A stretch of DNA of 64,000 bases, from NCBI RefSeq assembly GCF_003987435.1, contig NZ_PIQG01000002.1, positions 434,001 to 498,000 of the forward strand, given 5' to 3'. The position numbers were made by a program, and so were the translations under genes. This document shows, in pieces, positions 1 to 9,244 of the stretch. Numbering within the stretch: the stretch's first letter is position 1; each line of letters starts with the position of its first letter. This DNA is from Pseudidiomarina taiwanensis. Lineage in GTDB: Bacteria > Pseudomonadota > Gammaproteobacteria > Enterobacterales > Alteromonadaceae. The notes beneath the pieces are model-generated. The model had not been told where the DNA came from. It worked only from the letters and a program-made list of their open reading frames with translations, and searched no databases.

Positions 1-197
1 CCAATAAAGAGTCCGCTGACCACGATAATCACCAAGGAGAGTACACCCACGGCGTATATCTGCTGCAATAATAGCGGCCAAGACTTTCTTAATTGCGGCA
101 CCCCGATCAAGGCTTTACCTAGCATCAGTAACGCCGCACCTGCTCCAGCGATGGTATCGAGGGTCGCCTTTCCTAATTTAGCGATGGCATTAAGCAT
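1..197 (-). CDS. mlaE: MlaE, phospholipid ABC transporter permease (5' part only)
   Basis: This is the N-terminal 65 or so residues of the inner-membrane permease of the Mla system, which moves phospholipids between the inner membrane and the periplasmic carrier MlaC. The reading frame begins with ATG at 197, overlaps the 3' end of mlaF by 8 bp, and runs off the window edge. The visible protein has an amphipathic start followed by a hydrophobic segment typical of MlaE. Identity rests mainly on the position directly after mlaF plus this N-terminal pattern. The overlap implies translational coupling. Confidence 0.8.
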   Translation of the reverse strand, partial: MLNAIAKLGKATLDTIAGAGAALLMLGKALIGVPQLRKSWPLLLQQIYAVGVLSLVIIVVSGLFI

Positions 198-1005
198 CGG
201 TTTCCCCAAATAAATCTTGCGCTAAGCTCTTGCCCTTAAAATGGAACGGCACCGGGCCATCCGCTTGACCATTTAAGAACTGTTGCACCAGCGGTTCATC
301 AGAGTGCTGTAATTCCGCAGGTGTGCCTTGTGCCACCACCTTGCGCTCAGCGATGATATAAGCATAGTCTGCAATCGACAGAACCTCTTCCACATCATGG
401 GTCACGATCATGCTGGTTAAACCCAGTGACTCATTTAGTGCTTTGATCAACTTAACGATCACGCCCATCGAGATAGGATCCTGTCCGGCGAACGGCTCGT
501 CATACATAATCAGCTCGGGGTCTAGCGCAATGGCACGCGCCAGCGCAGCACGCCGCATCATTCCACCGGACAACTCAGCTGGCATCATATGCCGAGCACC
601 GCGCAGACCAACTGCTTCGAGCTTGAGTAACACGATGGTTTCGATCAGTTCTTCAGTTAACTGACTGTGCTCACGCAGCGGGAAAGCGACGTTATCGTAA
701 ACACTCATATCGGTGAATAGCGCACCTGATTGAAACAGCATGCTCATTTGCTTGCGAACTCGATACAGCTCACTGCGGGACAGGGTCGGAATGTTTTGTC
801 CAGTAAACTTGATGGTTCCCTGCTGAGGCTTTAATTGCCCTCCGATCAGGCGCAACAGCGTGGTTTTACCGATCCCGCTCGGCCCCATGATCGCAGTGAT
901 TTTGCCTTTTGGAATTTGCAGAGATAAGCCTTCGTAGACTTGGTGCGCCCCGAACCCATGTGCAAAATGAACATTTTCAATTTCAACCAACGGCTCTGCA
1001 ATCAT
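190..1005 (-). CDS. mlaF: MlaF, phospholipid ABC transporter ATPase
   Basis: ATP-binding subunit of the MlaFEDB complex, which maintains outer-membrane lipid asymmetry. The Walker A motif GPSGIGKT lies at residues 41-48, the signature is LSGGMMRR, and Walker B is followed by DEPFAGQDPIS, which is typical of MlaF. The start was set at ATG 1005 because GGAGAAGAG precedes it at good spacing and family members begin close to this point; a longer frame reaches 1077 but lacks such a site. The gene is divergent from kdsD across about 175 bp and overlaps mlaE. Mla next to the kds-lpt cluster is a common gammaproteobacterial arrangement, so envelope lipid and LPS transport genes are grouped here. Confidence 0.95.
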   Translation of the reverse strand: MIAEPLVEIENVHFAHGFGAHQVYEGLSLQIPKGKITAIMGPSGIGKTTLLRLIGGQLKPQQGTIKFTGQNIPTLSRSELYRVRKQMSMLFQSGALFTDMSVYDNVAFPLREHSQLTEELIETIVLLKLEAVGLRGARHMMPAELSGGMMRRAALARAIALDPELIMYDEPFAGQDPISMGVIVKLIKALNESLGLTSMIVTHDVEEVLSIADYAYIIAERKVVAQGTPAELQHSDEPLVQQFLNGQADGPVPFHFKGKSLAQDLFGETDA

Positions 1006-1142
1006 CGCCGACTCTTCTCCTTCGTTTGCTTGCGCGCTATTGTACCTCAGGGCCGCCTTGAACCCTAGTGGCTGCATGCAAAAATTGTGACAAAACGTTG
1101 CCTTGACTGCATTTTACGTCTGCAAATCGAAAAACGATCGGG

Positions 1143-1148
1143 TATGAT
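1143..1148 (+). promoter_or_regulatory. Possible -10 box for the kdsD-lpt-rpoN operon
   Basis: TATGAT lies 32 bp before the kdsD start in the divergent mlaF/kdsD gap. The -35 about 18 bp upstream (TCTGCA) is poor, so the assignment is tentative. A small inverted repeat (ATCG-AAAAA-CGAT) lies between the two boxes. Confidence 0.3.
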
Positions 1149-1179
1149 GAGCAAAGAATGATGGTGATAGAGGCAGAAC

Positions 1180-2178
1180 ATGTCAGATACGCGTGATTCC
1201 ACAGCGAATCGAGCCGCCCAATTTAAGCAGTGGGGGCTTGAAGTCATTGCGATTGAGGCCAATGCGGTTGGGCGACTCGAGCGGTTTATTGACGCCCAAT
1301 TCAGTGCGGCTTGTGAGCTATTACTTGGTTGTCATGGTCGGGTTATCGTGATCGGCATGGGTAAATCGGGCCATATCGGCGGTAAGATCGCCGCTACCCT
1401 TGCCTCCACCGGAACTCCTGCATTTTTTGTGCACCCGGGCGAAGCCAGCCATGGTGACCTTGGGATGATCACTGACGCCGATATTGTTATCGCCATTTCT
1501 AACTCAGGCGAGACCGATGAAGTTCTCAGTATTGCGCCATTAATTAAGCGCCGTGGGGTGAAATTAATCAGCATGACCGGCAAACCCGAGTCACAACTGG
1601 CACAATTAGCCGATGTGCATCTGTGCATCGCAGTTGAACAAGAAGCCTGCCCGCTCGGTTTGGCGCCGACTTCCTCGACCACTGCGACCTTAGTTATGGG
1701 GGATGCTTTAGCCGTCGCGCTGTTACATGCGCGTGGCTTTACCGCCGATGACTTCGCTATGTCGCACCCGGGCGGTAGTCTCGGTCGACGTCTGTTACTT
1801 CATATTCATGATGTCATGCATCGTGACGACCGCGTCCCAGTGGTCCAAGCTGAGGCCAGTTTAAGTGAAGCCCTGCTGGAAATGTCGCAAAAAGGGCTCG
1901 GCATGACCGCGGTTGTCAATAACCAGCAGCAATTGCTTGGCGTCTTTACTGATGGCGACCTGCGCCGAATTCTCGACCAACGTCTTGATGTCCATGCGAC
2001 CACCATTGCAACGGTGATGACAGCCAACCCAGTGACCATTACTGCAGATGTATTAGCCGCTCAAGCTCTGAAAATTATGGAAGATAAAAAAATTAACGGT
2101 TTAATTGTGGTCGATGCAGCGCAACAGCCGATTGGTGCGTTAAACATGCACGATTTGCTGCGTGCAGGAGTGCTTTAA
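1180..2178 (+). CDS. kdsD: Arabinose-5-phosphate isomerase KdsD
   Basis: Converts D-ribulose 5-phosphate to D-arabinose 5-phosphate, the first step of KDO synthesis for LPS. The 332-aa protein has an N-terminal SIS sugar-isomerase domain with MGKSGHIGG near residue 60, HPGEASHGDLG at 85-95 and SNSGET at 107-112. Two CBS domains follow, starting near residues 208 and 275 (VMHRDDRV and VMTANPVT). Length and domain order match the KdsD family. It is the first gene of a plus-strand cluster, and the kdsC start lies 1 bp after its stop. A GAGG element precedes the ATG. Confidence 0.96.
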   Translation: MSDTRDSTANRAAQFKQWGLEVIAIEANAVGRLERFIDAQFSAACELLLGCHGRVIVIGMGKSGHIGGKIAATLASTGTPAFFVHPGEASHGDLGMITDADIVIAISNSGETDEVLSIAPLIKRRGVKLISMTGKPESQLAQLADVHLCIAVEQEACPLGLAPTSSTTATLVMGDALAVALLHARGFTADDFAMSHPGGSLGRRLLLHIHDVMHRDDRVPVVQAEASLSEALLEMSQKGLGMTAVVNNQQQLLGVFTDGDLRRILDQRLDVHATTIATVMTANPVTITADVLAAQALKIMEDKKINGLIVVDAAQQPIGALNMHDLLRAGVL

Positions 2179-2179
2179 G

Positions 2180-2752
2180 ATGAACCACGCACCGGCTCGG
2201 CAACAATTCGAAAATTGGTATCAAGCGGTCGACGATTCAGTCTGGCAGGCGGCAACGCAGATCAAGCTGCTTATTTGCGATGTCGACGGGGTGTTTTCGG
2301 ATGGTCGTATCTATCTTGGTAACCAAGGCGAAGAATTGAAAACCTTTCACACCCGCGATGGCTTTGGGGTCAAAGCATTGTTAGGTGCAGGCGTTCAAGT
2401 GGCGGTGATTACCGGGCGTAACTCGCGGATTGTCAACGACCGCATGCAGGCGCTTGGGGTGACCGATATTATTCAAGGGCAAGAGCACAAGCACATCGGC
2501 TACGCTGAGTTACAGCAGAAATATCAACTCGAAGATGCGGCTATTGCTTGTGTCGGTGACGATATCCCCGATCTTGCTATGTTGAAAGCGGCAGGTTTGG
2601 CGTGTGCCCCTGCTGATGCGCACCCACAGGTGCGGGCCAAGAGTGCATATGTTACGCAAACGCGGGGCGGCTATGGGGTGGTGCGAGAGCTCAGTGATTT
2701 GATTTTATTGAGTCAGGGTAAAGCCAAACAAGAAGGTGGGGTTAGCCTATGA
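2180..2752 (+). CDS. kdsC: 3-deoxy-D-manno-octulosonate 8-phosphate phosphatase KdsC
   Basis: HAD-family phosphatase that releases KDO from KDO 8-phosphate. The nucleophile motif is DVDGVFSDG at residues 34-42, and the metal-binding GDDIPDLAML motif lies in the C-terminal half. The start ATG at 2180 follows a CAGGAG ribosome site located inside the end of kdsD. The frame is open further upstream to a GTG at 2162, but that lies within kdsD and has no ribosome site. The gene overlaps lptC by 4 bp (ATGA). The product is 190 aa, normal for the small tetrameric KdsC enzymes. Confidence 0.96.
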   Translation: MNHAPARQQFENWYQAVDDSVWQAATQIKLLICDVDGVFSDGRIYLGNQGEELKTFHTRDGFGVKALLGAGVQVAVITGRNSRIVNDRMQALGVTDIIQGQEHKHIGYAELQQKYQLEDAAIACVGDDIPDLAMLKAAGLACAPADAHPQVRAKSAYVTQTRGGYGVVRELSDLILLSQGKAKQEGGVSL

Positions 2753-3321
2753 ACCGCAATGTCTGGGGCTTTATCGGCTTACTCTTGGTGATCGGCATCT
2801 TGCTGTTTTGGCGGCCCTTTGCTGAATCTGAGCAAGCTCCAGAAGACAATCAATTTCGCGAGGTGAAACCTGACTTTCGTGCGGAAGGATTATTAATGCG
2901 GGTCTATAATGCAGAGGGTGAACTGGTGCATCGCATCAGTGCCGAGAAAATGACCCATTACAGCCCGATTGGACTGACCGAGTTAAGCCAACCGACGTAT
3001 ATCGTCCACACCAAAGCAGGCGATGCGACCTGGCAGGTGATGGCAGAACAAGGCTCGTTCTATAGTGACAAGAGTTTGGTGCTGGAGCGTGATATCGAAA
3101 TTCGCAGCCTTAACTCAGAAGATTTTTTGGACCGCGTCGAGACCAGCTATTTGATCATCGATACCTTAACCGAGCAAATGGAAACCGAGCAGCCGGTGAC
3201 TATTTTTGGAAAACAATTTACCATGCGCGGTGAAGGCATGACCGCTAACTTACAAACGCAAATCGTGGAATTAATTGAGCATGTTGAAACTGTTTACACC
3301 TTTGAACCTAGTTCTGACTAG
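2749..3321 (+). CDS. lptC: LPS export system protein LptC
   Basis: Bitopic inner-membrane protein that passes LPS from the LptB2FG transporter to periplasmic LptA. One N-terminal transmembrane helix spans about residues 5-22, followed by a periplasmic beta-jellyroll domain of the LptC/YrbK family. The 190-aa length is usual. It is coupled to kdsC by a 4-bp overlap, and the next gene, lptA, starts inside its last 41 bp. Identification rests on topology, length and the fixed kdsD-kdsC-lptC-lptA-lptB order. Confidence 0.93.
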   Translation: MNRNVWGFIGLLLVIGILLFWRPFAESEQAPEDNQFREVKPDFRAEGLLMRVYNAEGELVHRISAEKMTHYSPIGLTELSQPTYIVHTKAGDATWQVMAEQGSFYSDKSLVLERDIEIRSLNSEDFLDRVETSYLIIDTLTEQMETEQPVTIFGKQFTMRGEGMTANLQTQIVELIEHVETVYTFEPSSD

Positions 3322-3817
3322 TCTGGCTCTGAGCTGGCTTAGTCCCATGGCGATTGCTCAGGGGCGCGCTGATTTTGCTCAACCGATCGCGATTCAGGCA
3401 CAAAATGAGTCGTTTGATATTGCCAATAAGATGGCGATTTTTGTCAACGATGTGCGGATTACCCAAGGCACCTTAGAAATCCTTGCTGAGCGGATGGAAG
3501 TGAGCCGTGATAGCGCCACAGAGACAGATGTCTTTGTTGCTACTGGATCGCCTGCGACTTATTCTCAGCAGCTTGATGACGGCTCACCGATCACGGCCCG
3601 GGCCAATATCATTCGCTATGATCAAGCAGCGCAATTGTTGACTCTGTCGGGCGATGTTGAAGTCAACCAAAATAACAGTGTGATCCGCGGGAATGAGATT
3701 ATTTATAATTTCGCAACCCAGCAATTGACCGCAAACCGTGACGGTTCTGAAGATGACCGCGTCACCACCATTTTCATGCCAAAGAAAAAGAACCAAGATG
3801 ACCCAACTGAGCGCTGA
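3281..3817 (+). CDS. lptA: LPS transport periplasmic protein LptA
   Basis: Periplasmic bridge protein that forms head-to-tail filaments carrying LPS to LptDE. The N-terminal signal peptide covers about 28 residues and ends at an AIAQG-like cleavage site. The remainder is the OstA/LptA beta-jellyroll fold, including the family-like segment near [13 protein letters not shown] 3281 was chosen; a TTG two codons upstream is possible. The gene overlaps lptC by 41 bp and its last 20 bp overlap the start of lptB. Confidence 0.93.
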   Translation: MLKLFTPLNLVLTSLALSWLSPMAIAQGRADFAQPIAIQAQNESFDIANKMAIFVNDVRITQGTLEILAERMEVSRDSATETDVFVATGSPATYSQQLDDGSPITARANIIRYDQAAQLLTLSGDVEVNQNNSVIRGNEIIYNFATQQLTANRDGSEDDRVTTIFMPKKKNQDDPTER

Positions 3818-4523
3818 ACACCTAGCGAAAGCTTATAAAAAGAGAACAGTTGTCAAAGATGTCAGTTTGACGGTCAAAACCGGCCAAATCATTGGTCTAC
3901 TCGGCCCGAATGGCGCGGGTAAAACCACTACTTTTTATATGATCGTTGGTCTCGTCAATAATGATAAAGGCCGAATTCTGATTGACGACAATGATATCTC
4001 ACTCTTGCCGATGCATGAGCGCGCGCGCCGTGGGATTGGCTATTTACCCCAAGAATCATCTATTTTCCGTAAGCTATCGGTCCGCGACAACATTCTCGCT
4101 ATTCTCGAAACCCGCAAAGATCTCGATGAAGCAGGGCGTGAAGAAGCACTCGATGCGCTACTCGAAGAATTCCATATCAGTCATATCGCCAACAGCATAG
4201 GCATGAGCCTCTCAGGCGGCGAACGGCGGCGGGTAGAAATTGCTCGGGCACTGGCAGCCGAGCCAAAATTCATTCTGCTTGACGAGCCTTTTGCCGGGGT
4301 TGACCCGATATCAGTGATTGATATCAAGAAAATTATTGAACACCTCGCTAAGCGTGGCATCGGCGTGCTTATTACTGATCATAACGTGCGAGAAACCCTG
4401 TCCGTATGCGAGCATGCCTATATTGTTAGCCATGGCGAGCTGATCGCAAGTGGAGACGCCGAGAGCATTTTGAATAACCAGCATGTCAAAGATGTTTACC
4501 TCGGTGACCAGTTCAAATTATGA
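3798..4523 (+). CDS. lptB: LPS export ABC transporter ATPase LptB
   Basis: Cytoplasmic ATPase that powers LPS extraction by LptFG. Walker A is GPNGAGKT at residues 36-43, the signature LSGGERRR follows, and Walker B leads into [11 protein letters not shown]. The start at 3798 gives the usual 241-aa protein; a frame open to 3738 lies inside lptA. The stop overlaps the rpoN start by 4 bp (ATGA). The lptF and lptG partner genes are not in this window, as is usual for gammaproteobacteria. Confidence 0.97.
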   Translation: MTQLSAEHLAKAYKKRTVVKDVSLTVKTGQIIGLLGPNGAGKTTTFYMIVGLVNNDKGRILIDDNDISLLPMHERARRGIGYLPQESSIFRKLSVRDNILAILETRKDLDEAGREEALDALLEEFHISHIANSIGMSLSGGERRRVEIARALAAEPKFILLDEPFAGVDPISVIDIKKIIEHLAKRGIGVLITDHNVRETLSVCEHAYIVSHGELIASGDAESILNNQHVKDVYLGDQFKL

Positions 4524-5881
4524 AACAAGGACTGCAGCTCAAGTTTAATCAGCAGCTGACCATGACCCCACAGTTGCAGCAAGCCATTAAGCTGCTGCAA
4601 CTCTCCACCACCGAACTGACCCAAGAAATCCACACGGCACTCGAGCAAAACCCTTTGCTCGAAATCGTTGATGACCATGCTGATGGCGAAACAGAACAGC
4701 AACCAAGCGAGCTCGAACAGGACGATTATTCAGCGAGTTCGACGCCTTCGAGCCGGACTGTTAGCGATGACTTTGAACCAACCGAAGGAGCCGCCCATGA
4801 GAGTTTACAAGACTATTTGTTGTGGCAGTTAGAACTCTCCCACTTTAGTCCTGTGGATCGCTATATTGCGCACGCGATTATCGATAGCATTGATGATAAT
4901 GGCTACTTGCAAACCTCACTCGAAGATATTTATGCGAGCCTCGATGAGCGTTTACAAGAGCAAGTTGAGGCGGCCGATGTGGCGGTTGTGTTAAAGCGCA
5001 TTCAACACTTCGACCCCATTGGTGTAGGATGCCGCAGCGTTAGTGAGTGCTTACATTTGCAGCTTACCCAAGTGCCGGATGAGACGCCTTTTAAGAGCCT
5101 AGCAATGGCCATCGTGCAAGCTGATATTCAATTACTGGGACAGCGCGATTACCGCAGCTTAATGCGCAAATATAAATTGTCCGAGGGACAGTTAGCCGCA
5201 GTGCTTGAGCTGATTCAGCAACAACATCCGCACCCAGGGCAAAAGTTCAGCCCCAACGCCGAGGATTACATTGAACCGGACGTGCTGGTCCGCAAGAAGG
5301 GCCAGCGCTGGGGCGTTGAGTTGAACACCCAGAACATGCCAAAACTACAAGTGAATGCCCTCTATGCATCGCTGAGCGCCAGCGGCGAAGACCTCAATTA
5401 TATCCGTCAACAAACGCAAGAGGCAAAATGGTTTATCCGCAGTCTTGAGGCGCGGCATGACACCCTACTTAAAGTCGCCAGTGCCATTGTCCAACGTCAG
5501 CAAGGTTTCTTTGAATTCGGCGAGCAAGCGATGAAGCCCATGGTCTTGGCTGACATTGCCGCGGCGGTCGATATGCATGAGTCAACTATTTCGCGAGTGA
5601 CGTCACAAAAATATATGCTTTCACCGCGGGGTATGTTTGAATTGAAGTACTTCTTCTCAAGTCAGCTTAATACCGATGATGGAGGAGAAGCATCAGCCAT
5701 TGCCATTAAAGCAATGTTGAAACAACTTGTTGCGGCAGAAAACCCGAAAAAGCCCCTCAGTGACAGCAAATTGACTGAACTCATGGCGGCCCAAGGTATC
5801 CAAGTAGCAAGACGGACGATTGCGAAATATCGTGAGGCACTCAATATTCCGCCTTCGAGTCAACGTAAACGTCTGAGTTAA
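4520..5881 (+). CDS. rpoN: RNA polymerase sigma-54 factor RpoN
   Basis: Alternative sigma factor for enhancer-dependent promoters. The N-terminal region I is glutamine- and leucine-rich ([18 protein letters not shown]). An acidic linker, the core-binding region and a helix-turn-helix near [10 protein letters not shown] follow. The C-terminal RpoN box [10 protein letters not shown] is present. At 453 aa it is slightly shorter than the Escherichia coli protein because of a short acidic region II. It is coupled to lptB by a 4-bp overlap and is followed by hpf, ptsN, rapZ and ptsO, the classic rpoN cluster. Confidence 0.97.
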   Translation: MKQGLQLKFNQQLTMTPQLQQAIKLLQLSTTELTQEIHTALEQNPLLEIVDDHADGETEQQPSELEQDDYSASSTPSSRTVSDDFEPTEGAAHESLQDYLLWQLELSHFSPVDRYIAHAIIDSIDDNGYLQTSLEDIYASLDERLQEQVEAADVAVVLKRIQHFDPIGVGCRSVSECLHLQLTQVPDETPFKSLAMAIVQADIQLLGQRDYRSLMRKYKLSEGQLAAVLELIQQQHPHPGQKFSPNAEDYIEPDVLVRKKGQRWGVELNTQNMPKLQVNALYASLSASGEDLNYIRQQTQEAKWFIRSLEARHDTLLKVASAIVQRQQGFFEFGEQAMKPMVLADIAAAVDMHESTISRVTSQKYMLSPRGMFELKYFFSSQLNTDDGGEASAIAIKAMLKQLVAAENPKKPLSDSKLTELMAAQGIQVARRTIAKYREALNIPPSSQRKRLS

Positions 5882-5908
5882 CATAGGGAACACAAGAAGG
5901 AAGCTGTT

Positions 5909-6196
5909 ATGCAAATCAATCTAACCGGTCATCACGTAGAAATTACCGAAGCATTGCGCAACTATGTCGACGAAAAATTCGCCAAACTTGAACGTCATTT
6001 TGACCATATCACCAATGTGCATGTGATTTTGAATGTTGAGAAGCTGACCCAAAAAGCGGAAGCGACTGTGCATGTTCACGGTGGAGAGATTTTTGCAGAT
6101 TCAGAACATCAAGATATGTATGCTGCAATCGATAGCTTAATTGACAAGCTTGATCGACAGGTGATCAAGCATAAAGAAAAAACCCAGCGTCACTAA
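5909..6196 (+). CDS. hpf: Ribosome hibernation promoting factor (short HPF)
   Basis: Binds the 30S decoding region in stationary phase and promotes 100S dimers. At 95 aa it is the short form, with the S30AE fold and no C-terminal extension. It begins MQINLTGHHVEITEAL, which is characteristic of this family. An AAGGAAG ribosome site precedes the ATG. It lies 27 bp after rpoN and 28 bp before ptsN in the same transcription unit. Confidence 0.95.
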   Translation: MQINLTGHHVEITEALRNYVDEKFAKLERHFDHITNVHVILNVEKLTQKAEATVHVHGGEIFADSEHQDMYAAIDSLIDKLDRQVIKHKEKTQRH

Positions 6197-6224
6197 ACGC
6201 TGCCCTTATTTGATATAGGAAGAT

Positions 6225-6680
6225 ATGGACTTTACGCTCCTGTTGAGCCCCGACTGCACGCGCCATGCAGTTGCGGGCTCAAGCAAAAAGAAAGTATTAG
6301 AACTCATCGGTCAGCTCGCTGCGCCTCGCCTGCACGGGGTTTCTGATTTTGATGTCTTCCAGAGCATCTTGCAGCGTGAGCAGCTCGGCAGCACCGGCAT
6401 CGGGATGGGTATTGCTATCCCCCACGGTCGGCTCGCAACCTCGAGCAAACCGGCCGCGGTATTGCTCACCCTCGACACCCCTATCGACTTCGACGCAATT
6501 GATAATCAGCCCGTTGATATTATTTTTGCACTGCTGGTACCAGAAGACCAACACGAACAACATTTACAAACTTTAGCCGCCATTGCACATCGCTTACACG
6601 ATAAAAAGTGTTTGCGTGCTATGCGAAATGCTGAAACTGATCTAGAGTTATATCAAATGTTTATCGAAGGTTCAGATTGA
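6225..6680 (+). CDS. ptsN: Nitrogen PTS enzyme IIA (PtsN)
   Basis: Phosphoryl acceptor of the PTS-Ntr regulatory cascade, which links nitrogen and potassium status to cell physiology. The 151-aa EIIA domain contains the active histidine, H67, in GIAIPHGRL. The neighbours rpoN, rapZ and ptsO are those expected for ptsN, as opposed to a sugar-specific EIIA. The AGGAAG site upstream of the ATG is well placed. Confidence 0.95.
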   Translation: MDFTLLLSPDCTRHAVAGSSKKKVLELIGQLAAPRLHGVSDFDVFQSILQREQLGSTGIGMGIAIPHGRLATSSKPAAVLLTLDTPIDFDAIDNQPVDIIFALLVPEDQHEQHLQTLAAIAHRLHDKKCLRAMRNAETDLELYQMFIEGSD

Positions 6681-6687
6681 GGGCGTC

Positions 6688-7536
6688 ATGCAACTAATTA
6701 TCGTTACCGGGCGTTCTGGATCAGGCAAAACCATTGCTTCGCGAGTGCTCGAAGATCTTGGTTTCTATTGTGTCGATAATCTTCCGATCACCCTACTCCC
6801 CACCCTGGTCCATGCGGTGGTTGAGAACTACGATAGAGTTGCTGTGAGCGTCGACGTCCGCAACTTGCTAGAAGATGGCAGTCAACTCACTGATGCTCTG
6901 GATTTTCTGCCTCAGAAGATCAAGCCAGAAATTCTCTACTTAGATTCGAGCGATGAGATCTTACTGCGGCGGTTTGGGGAAACGCGGCGCTTACACCCGC
7001 TCTCAAAAACCGAGTTGCCGCTGGCGGAAGCCCTGCAAATGGAAACCCGGCTGCTGGAGCCGCTGGCTGAGCGTGCCACTTGGCGTATTAACACTGACGG
7101 CTTGAGCGTGCATGAATTAAGTGAACGCGTAAGCGAACGCGTCCTCGGTAAAGCCGCCACTCGATTGATTGTGGTATTTGAGTCCTTTGGCTTCAAATAT
7201 GGCTTACCATCAGATTTAGATTATGCCTTTGATGCTCGTATTCTGCCGAATCCACATTGGGTGCCCGAATTAAAACCACTGCGCGGCACTGACCCTGAGG
7301 TGCAACATTTCTTCGCGCAGCAACCTATGGTGACTAAATTTATTCACCAAATCGAAACTTTCTTCGAAACCTGGTTGCCCCACTTTCAACGCGCTAATCG
7401 GAGTTATCTCACCATTGGCATTGGTTGCACCGGTGGTCAACACCGCAGCGTCTATATCGCTGAGCAGCTCGGCCAGCGTTTCAGTGGACAACAATTTAAG
7501 GTGACGGTGAAGCACCGTGAGGTCAGTCGCAAATGA
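6688..7536 (+). CDS. rapZ: RNase adapter protein RapZ
   Basis: P-loop protein that in enterobacteria presents the small RNA GlmZ to RNase E and controls glucosamine-6-phosphate synthase. Walker A GRSGSGKT is at residues 8-15. The conserved C-terminal RNA-binding region carries the GIGCTGGQHRSV motif. The 282-aa length is standard. The start follows ptsN by 7 bp and the stop overlaps ptsO by 4 bp. GlmZ and GlmY RNAs were not seen here, so the regulatory target in this organism is not shown by the sequence. Confidence 0.95.
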   Translation: MQLIIVTGRSGSGKTIASRVLEDLGFYCVDNLPITLLPTLVHAVVENYDRVAVSVDVRNLLEDGSQLTDALDFLPQKIKPEILYLDSSDEILLRRFGETRRLHPLSKTELPLAEALQMETRLLEPLAERATWRINTDGLSVHELSERVSERVLGKAATRLIVVFESFGFKYGLPSDLDYAFDARILPNPHWVPELKPLRGTDPEVQHFFAQQPMVTKFIHQIETFFETWLPHFQRANRSYLTIGIGCTGGQHRSVYIAEQLGQRFSGQQFKVTVKHREVSRK

Positions 7537-7805
7537 AGGTGAGCGCAGACGTCGTGATCCGCAATAAGCTGGGGTTACACGCTCGCGCTGCGACTAAATT
7601 GGCAAAATTAACTCAAGAATTTGATGCTAAAGTCGAAATCACTCAAGGTGAACAAACCGTTAATGCGGCCAGTGTCATGTGTCTGCTCCTGTTAGCCAGT
7701 GGCCAAGGCCGAACTATCACGGTAAGCGCTGAGGGCCCAGAGGCCGAACAGGCGGTGCAGGCGATTACTGCACTTATCGCCGATCGGTTTGCCGAAGAGC
7801 AGTAG
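7533..7805 (+). CDS. ptsO: Phosphocarrier protein NPr (HPr of the nitrogen PTS)
   Basis: HPr-like phosphocarrier that shuttles phosphate from EI-Ntr (PtsP) to PtsN. The active histidine, H16, is in LGLHARAATKLAKL. The 90-aa length and the position overlapping rapZ identify it as NPr and not the sugar-PTS HPr. It is the last gene of the rpoN cluster; mgtE follows after a 53-bp gap with its own ribosome site. Confidence 0.94.
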   Translation: MKVSADVVIRNKLGLHARAATKLAKLTQEFDAKVEITQGEQTVNAASVMCLLLLASGQGRTITVSAEGPEAEQAVQAITALIADRFAEEQ

Positions 7806-7858
7806 CTGACGTTCGCAGTAAAATAAGATAAACTCTTCTAATCTTTAGGAGTTTTAGC

Positions 7859-9217
7859 ATGCTTGACGTCGCCGAAAAAGAACTCGCTGAACAGCGCTTA
7901 CAAGAGGTCACCGAAGCCCTTTCGCGTGGCATGTATGTGCTTGCCCGACGTCAATTGCATAACCTCCCTGCTTGGGATATCGCCCTGCTGCTGGAATCCT
8001 CACCACCTAAGGCGCGGGCCATTATCTGGCAGCTCGTTGATGCTGACGAGCATGGGGATATCCTCGAAGAGCTCTCCGAAGAAGTTCAAAAATCCATTGT
8101 CCGGCAAATGGCCCCAGAAAAACTGGCGGCTGCGACCGAGGGCATGGATACCGATGACCTTGCTTACGTTCTCCGTGGTCTACCTGAACCCATCTATCAA
8201 GAAGTGCTTAAATCGATGGATGAGCAGGACAGGCAACGGGCCGAGCAAGCGCTATCGTACGAGGAGGATACTGCTGGCGGTATTATGAACACCGATACCA
8301 TCACCTTGCGCGCTGACGTCAGTATTGATGTGGTATTGCGTTATTTGCGCTTAAAAGGTGAGCTGCCAGAAGCGACTGACAAACTCTATGTGGTCGACCG
8401 TCAGGATAAACTCATCGGGGAAATTGGTATTAGCCGCCTCCTCACCGTTGATCCATCGCGTTTGGTTGAAGATGTGATGGATGCTGATGTACACGGCATC
8501 GCGGTCGACATGGACGAGACCGAAGTCGCCAAACTATTCGAACGACAAGACTGGATTTCAGCACCCGTGGTTGACGAAAACGACCGTTTGCTCGGTCGAA
8601 TCACCATCGATGACGTGGTCGATATCATCCGTGAAGATGCACAGCACAGCATGCTCAGCATGGCCGGTCTTGATGATGATGAAGATACCTTTGCACCGGT
8701 GCTCAAAAGTACCCGACGCCGCTCGATTTGGCTTGGCGTGAACTTAATCACCGCAATATTAGCCGCAGCGGTGTCGTCACTATTCGAGGATATCCTTGCG
8801 CAAATGGCGATTCTTGCCATCCTCAACACCATTGTACCGAGTATGGGGGGTATTGCCGGTTCGCAAACTCTGACCTTGGTTATTCGCGGGATGGCCTTAG
8901 GTCATATTGGGAGCAGTAACCAACGCTGGTTGATTGGTAAAGAGCTTGCGATTGGTGCCTTAAACGGAGTGATATGGGCGGTGCTCATTGCCACCGTCGT
9001 CGCGGTTTGGAAACAAGACTTACTGATTGGCGGGATTATCGCCTTTGCAATGATGGCCAACCTACTTGCTGCCGGTCTTGCTGGGGTTACGGTACCGCTT
9101 ATTTTGAAGAAATTCGATATCGACCCGGCTCTTGCCGGTGGCGTGATCCTGACTACAGTCACTGATGTAATCGGGATTTTTGCCTTCCTTGGCACGGCGA
9201 CTTTGCTGTTAGGCTAA
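7859..9217 (+). CDS. mgtE: Magnesium transporter MgtE
   Basis: Mg2+-gated channel of the inner membrane. The order is an N-terminal acidic superhelical domain (about 30-130), two CBS domains (about 135-260), and five transmembrane helices (about 285-450) with the conserved P-S-M-GG-AG-Q segment of the pore. At 452 aa it is full length. The TAGGAG ribosome site lies just upstream. It is convergent with pmbA; the 27-bp gap carries an imperfect inverted repeat (CTAAGCCG / CCGGCTTAG) with no T tract. Confidence 0.95.
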   Translation: MLDVAEKELAEQRLQEVTEALSRGMYVLARRQLHNLPAWDIALLLESSPPKARAIIWQLVDADEHGDILEELSEEVQKSIVRQMAPEKLAAATEGMDTDDLAYVLRGLPEPIYQEVLKSMDEQDRQRAEQALSYEEDTAGGIMNTDTITLRADVSIDVVLRYLRLKGELPEATDKLYVVDRQDKLIGEIGISRLLTVDPSRLVEDVMDADVHGIAVDMDETEVAKLFERQDWISAPVVDENDRLLGRITIDDVVDIIREDAQHSMLSMAGLDDDEDTFAPVLKSTRRRSIWLGVNLITAILAAAVSSLFEDILAQMAILAILNTIVPSMGGIAGSQTLTLVIRGMALGHIGSSNQRWLIGKELAIGALNGVIWAVLIATVVAVWKQDLLIGGIIAFAMMANLLAAGLAGVTVPLILKKFDIDPALAGGVILTTVTDVIGIFAFLGTATLLLG

Positions 9218-9244
9218 GCCGCTTACTTTGCGCTGAATGCCGGC